Positions 60,901 to 64,000 of a DNA stretch of 64,000 nt are shown here, piece by piece. The notes below the pieces were generated by a model that ran no database searches, had not been told where the DNA came from, and saw nothing but the letters and a program-made list of their open reading frames with translations. The stretch's first letter is position 1; the number at the start of each line of letters is the position of its first letter. The translations under genes and the position numbers were made by a program. This stretch comes from Panonychus citri (taxonomy: Eukaryota > Arthropoda > Arachnida > Trombidiformes > Tetranychidae). The stretch is taken from NCBI RefSeq assembly GCF_014898815.1, contig NW_026515548.1, positions 199,001-263,000 of the forward strand, given 5' to 3'.

Positions 60901-62010
60901 TTAACCGATTGAGGGTGAAAAGAAAATTCAACCAAGATAATTATTTGGTAATAAATATTATTATTGTTACAATTTCATTCACAATTAAAATCAACACAAA
61001 ACGTAACATCATGAATGAACAGGCACAACAAAGAGAAGAGGCTTACGAGCAACAGATTCGTTTGATGACTGCTAAGCTTAAGGAGGTGAGTTTATCGTCT
61101 AATCCTTTTTGTTTTTCTTTCTTTTTTCTGCCCTGTCCCGACCTCGAAACGCCTTTTCGATATTCCGATTCCTCTGAACCCTCAGGCCATGCAAAAGGAG
61201 GAAGAATATGAATTACAGATCCGTCAAATGACACAAAAGCTTCGAGAGGTTAGACCGACGATCGTTTTATTAGTTAGCTCAATGGTTGGATCTTGAAACT
61301 TTCATTTCTATCAAGTTTAGAAAACTAACTTTAATTTCTTTAATTTAGTCTAGTTAGTTAATTACCTTCGATTTAGACGTTAACTTGAGTTGATCAAATT
61401 TCGCATGATTTAGAAAATTGTTTAGATTTTAATATTAGATCTCAACTAATTAAATCCAACAGATTCTAGACTAACCCTCACCCGTAGATTAGTTGATTAA
61501 CTTGAAGGAAAACGCGATTCAGGGTAAGGTTTTTAATCGTATTGATTAATTATCGTCTTAATTGGGTTCATCGATTCATCTCTAGACGAATCACCATTTC
61601 ACCACAACGATATTCAGACTTTCTGAATCAAATTAAGATTTTTAATGAGCCTTAATCAAATCATGGTGATTTTAATTTAGAAGGTTCAATAAATTACAAT
61701 TAATTAATTATTCTAATTTCTAATATATTGAATTTTTTGGTCAAACCACAATCAATTTTCAATTTTACCACAGGCTGAGGCTCGAGCTGAGTTTGCTGAA
61801 CGATCCGTTCAAAAGTTACAAAAGGAGGTCGATCGTCTCGAGGGTAAGTTATCAAGCTTACTAATAGCTGACGAATTAGGATTCAGTGTTCAACAATTAA
61901 CTAATCACAAACTTTGTTATTCAACAGACGAGCTTATCCACGAAAAGGAAAGATACAAAGCCATTTCCGACGATTTGGATAACACCTTCTTCGAGCTTAC
62001 TGGTTACTAA
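54941..62010 (+). CDS. Tm: Tropomyosin (284 residues, two mutually exclusive exons)
   Basis: Exons: 54941-55054, 55176-55301, 57683-57816, 58714-58831, 59281-59351, 59699-59774, then 61023-61085 or 61186-61248, then 61774-61843 and 61928-62010. With one of the two alternative exons the CDS is 855 bases, 284 residues, exactly the canonical length. The sequence is a continuous heptad coiled coil from MEAIKKKMQAM to the conserved ending ELTGY. It winds along actin filaments and, with troponin, gates myosin binding in muscle. Blocks such as RMRKMLEHRSVTDEERM and EEAYEQQIRLMTAKLKE are those of mite tropomyosins, known as group 10 allergens. The introns after exons 2 (2.4 kb), 4 and 6 are long and hold alternative elements. 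Confidence 0.97.
55830..56200 (+). repeat. Duplicated upstream module, copy B (inside tropomyosin intron 2)
   Basis: The second copy of the module at 54030-54480. It lies in intron 2, about 900 bases before the alternative first exon. Both copies end with a short open frame beginning ATGGCT (54440 and 56156), whose encoded starts resemble each other (MAALFSHSLGV and MASSLLRGV). In copy B this frame stops after about 15 codons. Confidence 0.75.
57118..57477 (+). CDS. Tm: Probable alternative first exon of tropomyosin (atypical N-terminus)
   Basis: Inside intron 2, an ATG at 57118 opens a 120-codon frame ending at a CGG|GTACGT donor. The phase is 0, exactly that needed to splice to tropomyosin exon 3 at 57683. 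The product would replace the first 80 tropomyosin residues by an acidic, Ser/Asp-rich segment (ESDDDSEIAQ), a basic patch (ERERRKAAR) and a hydrophobic stretch near residues 90-110, then continue AEGEVAALNRR. Animals often make short or atypical tropomyosins from internal promoters; Drosophila Tm1 has an isoform with a non-coiled N-terminal extension. Composition is protein-like and there is an upstream duplicated module. No transcript evidence is available here. Confidence 0.6.
61023..61085 (+). CDS. Tm: Tropomyosin alternative exon 7a
   Basis: A 63-base exon (21 codons, three heptads) between an AACAG acceptor and a GTGAGT donor, encoding AQQREEAYEQQIRLMTAKLKE. It is the version most similar to other mite and insect muscle tropomyosins. 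The next candidate exon begins only 100 bases later. Confidence 0.85.
61186..61248 (+). CDS. Tm: Tropomyosin alternative exon 7b
   Basis: A second 63-base exon with the same phase and homologous sequence (AMQKEEEYELQIRQMTQKLRE) follows exon 7a. Acceptor CTCAG is good; the donor GTTAGA is weak, which suggests regulated use. It should be mutually exclusive with 7a, giving two isoforms differing in the C-terminal part of the coil. Confidence 0.82.
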
Positions 62011-62660
62011 TCTAATTAATTACAACTCGATCAATTTACACTGTGTTTACTTAATTTTAAATCAACAATCAAACACAATCGTCAAAAAAAACACCAAATT
62101 TAAAAAGCGACAACAAAATCTCATAATAATAACATCAAACACCATCAACAGCAAAATCTACAATCAAACAAGTTAATTGTGAACAATTAAATTCGAAAGA
62201 GATGAAACCAATTGAGTGATGATTGAGGAAGATTTTTTATCAAGACAGAAACACAATCAAAAATTGGTTCCAATTAAATTGAATGGAAATTATATTGTTA
62301 CTATTAAGTCGAGAAGAGTTTGATTATAAATTGATTTCAAACTAATCATCAGTTGCATGGATTGTTAATCCATTTCGGTTTCGATCAATTCAAACAATTA
62401 ATCTACAATTAAGAAAATTTTCTTTCTCTTCTCTCTCTTTCTCTCTCTTATGTCTTCTTTCTTTCTCTCAAAAGATTGTATCAATAAAATCGGCACATAC
62501 CTCTCTCATTAATCTTTATGGGTTTAATTAATTTAATTCTAATCATGACTGATTGGCAATCGAACAACAATCAAATGAATTTAGCGGTAAAAAAATCAAC
62601 ATGAATAAACTTGATAAGTTTGATGAGTATCTTTTAGATGGTCAACTTAATTGCCTCGAG
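62011..62660. other. Convergent 3' regions of tropomyosin and the phospholipase gene
   Basis: AT-rich 3' UTR sequence; a tropomyosin poly(A) signal candidate is listed separately. No coding signal. Confidence 0.5.
62483..62488 (+). terminator. Candidate tropomyosin poly(A) signal
   Basis: AATAAA about 470 bases after the tropomyosin stop, following a C/T-rich run. Confidence 0.5.
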
Positions 62661-63852
62661 TTAGTTTTGGGCTGTTGCGATTTTCTTTATGTAATTAAGG
62701 ACATTTGGATCGGCGAGTATCGATAAATGATCAGCACCAGTGACGTTGAGATAATCAACTGATTGTGTCTGTTGATCTGTCCAACGAAGGCAACCTTCAA
62801 GTGACCTTAAATTAACTGTTCCATCACCATCGCCATGGATAATGTTTGGTCTATGGTTAGGAAACTTTTCGGGTGGATCATATTCCAGATACTCCATCGT
62901 TTGGGTCCCGACTCCATAGATGCAGCTAACGGGGACATTTGGTGCCGGTAAATTGGACAGAATGTTATTCACATCTAACCACATCTGATAACCAACCGGA
63001 TAAGAAATGTTTTCAAAAAATTGCTCGTAATTTGCTGTTGAATAGTTGGCTGAACCAACTTTGATAATCGTTTCTGTGGTGGGCCAAAAGTCTTGTGAGG
63101 GTAAAAGGAAGGCCATTGAAGGGAAGGTTCGTTCATCTCGACGAACTGACAAATTTGGAACCAATAAAACACCAAGATTTTCACCGGTCGCAAAAGCTTT
63201 CATGGCCTTAACTGCTCCACCCCAAGGACTTGCAAGGGTAATTAAATTTCGGATGTAAATTGATTTCCATTCAGCTGATTGGCCAAGGAGAAAGTAAAGC
63301 ATCAAAGGGCAGCCCATTGAATGGCAAATGAGGATACAAGGTGATCCATAGTTGGATTCTGAAGTTTCCTCAATAAGGAGTTTCAATTTATCCAGATAAT
63401 CAGTTAATTCTCCTAAAAAGAAATGAGAGTTTAACAGTTTATCACATTTATCAGATGAGAATCAAAGAAAGTCTTACTTGGAGATTTTCTGAAATCATAA
63501 GGAGCACCTCGGATGTTTCTACCTCTCTCATAGCCCAAATTAATCAGATAATCAACCATAATATTGAAATAACCAGTCAACGGTATTTGGTTCGGGTCGA
63601 GATATTCAATTGTTTGAGTCTCTCCGAAACCGGGGATTCGAGTTTCAACTCCCGGGGAATTTGATGTCAATCGGGTCACATTATCGTAAACTAATCTCAT
63701 GTTGTCGGTAAAACAATCGATCGCATAAGGTAAGGCCTCAGATAAACTGATCCAAAGGGTAAAATAATAGTCGGTGTGAGAATCGCAGAAATGATGAACG
63801 ACATCTTTCTTATCCAATTTCGCTTCTATTTGACTTCCACCGACACCCGGAA
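62661..63852 (-). CDS. PLA2G15: Lysosomal phospholipase A2 / LCAT-like acyltransferase, 5' partial
   Basis: Two exons are visible, 63852-63478 and 63412-62661, phase 1; about 375 residues. The signal-peptide exon must lie beyond the right edge, since the first visible exon starts in mid-protein (PGVGGSQIEAKLDKKDVVHHF-type block). Catalytic residues are present: Ser in CHSMGC, Asp in GDGDGTVN and His in GADHLSIL. RIPGFG, RGAPYDFR and TLASPWGG are family signatures. The enzyme is a secreted or lysosomal alpha/beta hydrolase that transfers or hydrolyses acyl chains of phospholipids. The motif order fits group XV phospholipase A2 better than plasma LCAT, but the two are close. Confidence 0.93.
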
Positions 63853-64000
63853 CTGGATCATAATGAAGAAAGAAACAAGAACTCGTAATAATTAAATAAT
63901 GAGAAAAGTTTGTAAAAGTGACAATATGGAAACTGTCAATTGATGATCAGTCTTATTTCACTTTAATTGAATCTACTTGTGACCTGGCAATTCTGTCAAC
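63853..64000. other. Intronic sequence of the phospholipase gene at the window edge
   Basis: No coding signal. The acceptor GATCCAG precedes the visible exon on the minus strand, so this is presumably intron leading to an upstream exon outside the window. Confidence 0.5.

Noticed and set aside
1..64000. CRISPR arrays, bacterial operons, phage or plasmid genes
   Set aside because: Genes are spliced and metazoan; no regularly spaced repeats or prokaryotic gene organisation.

Overview
The window is a piece of an arthropod nuclear genome, most likely from an acariform mite. The evidence is AT-rich DNA, small GT-AG introns, animal-only genes (taiman-type coactivator, DMRT factor, tropomyosin) and a tropomyosin whose sequence agrees best with mite tropomyosins. 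The species cannot be fixed from the sequence alone. I assembled gene models by hand from open frames and splice sites. Every multi-exon model below keeps phase across all junctions, and each complete one gives an integral codon count.

Layout. 1-3.4 kb: 3' part of a plus-strand membrane protein gene that appears to run into a dynein LC8-like domain. 3.4-13.1 kb: a long stretch with almost no coding signal. 13.1-21.8 kb (minus): a 2141-residue bHLH-PAS coactivator of the p160/taiman family. 24.8-27.5 kb (plus): a DMRT transcription factor with an unusual DM zinc module, a DMA-like domain and poly-Gln/poly-Asn tracts. 27.5-31.6 kb: gene-poor. 31.6-41.2 kb: a dense housekeeping cluster of TMEM170 (+), TMEM33 (-), EMC2 (+), RRP7 (-), ATP synthase beta (-) and QTRT1 (-). 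42-44.7 kb: a stand-alone transposase-type DNA-binding protein (+) and an unassigned basic protein (-). 46.3-48.1 kb: a single-LIM protein (+). 48.1-49.3 kb: a Ty1/copia remnant and other decayed repeats. 49.6-53.3 kb: QPRT (+), QDPR (-) and SCO1 (+). 54.9-62.0 kb (plus): tropomyosin with two mutually exclusive exons and a probable second first exon. 62.7 kb to the edge (minus): a lysosomal phospholipase A2/LCAT-like enzyme, 5' end outside the window.

The genes do not form one pathway. Several are membrane-biogenesis or mitochondrial housekeeping genes: TMEM170, TMEM33 and EMC2 act at the ER, and ATP synthase beta and SCO1 in mitochondria. TMEM33 and EMC2 share a short divergent promoter. The most interesting locus is tropomyosin. 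A roughly 400-bp upstream segment is duplicated about 1.8 kb downstream, so one copy precedes the classical first exon and the other precedes a 120-codon alternative first exon that is phase-compatible with exon 3.
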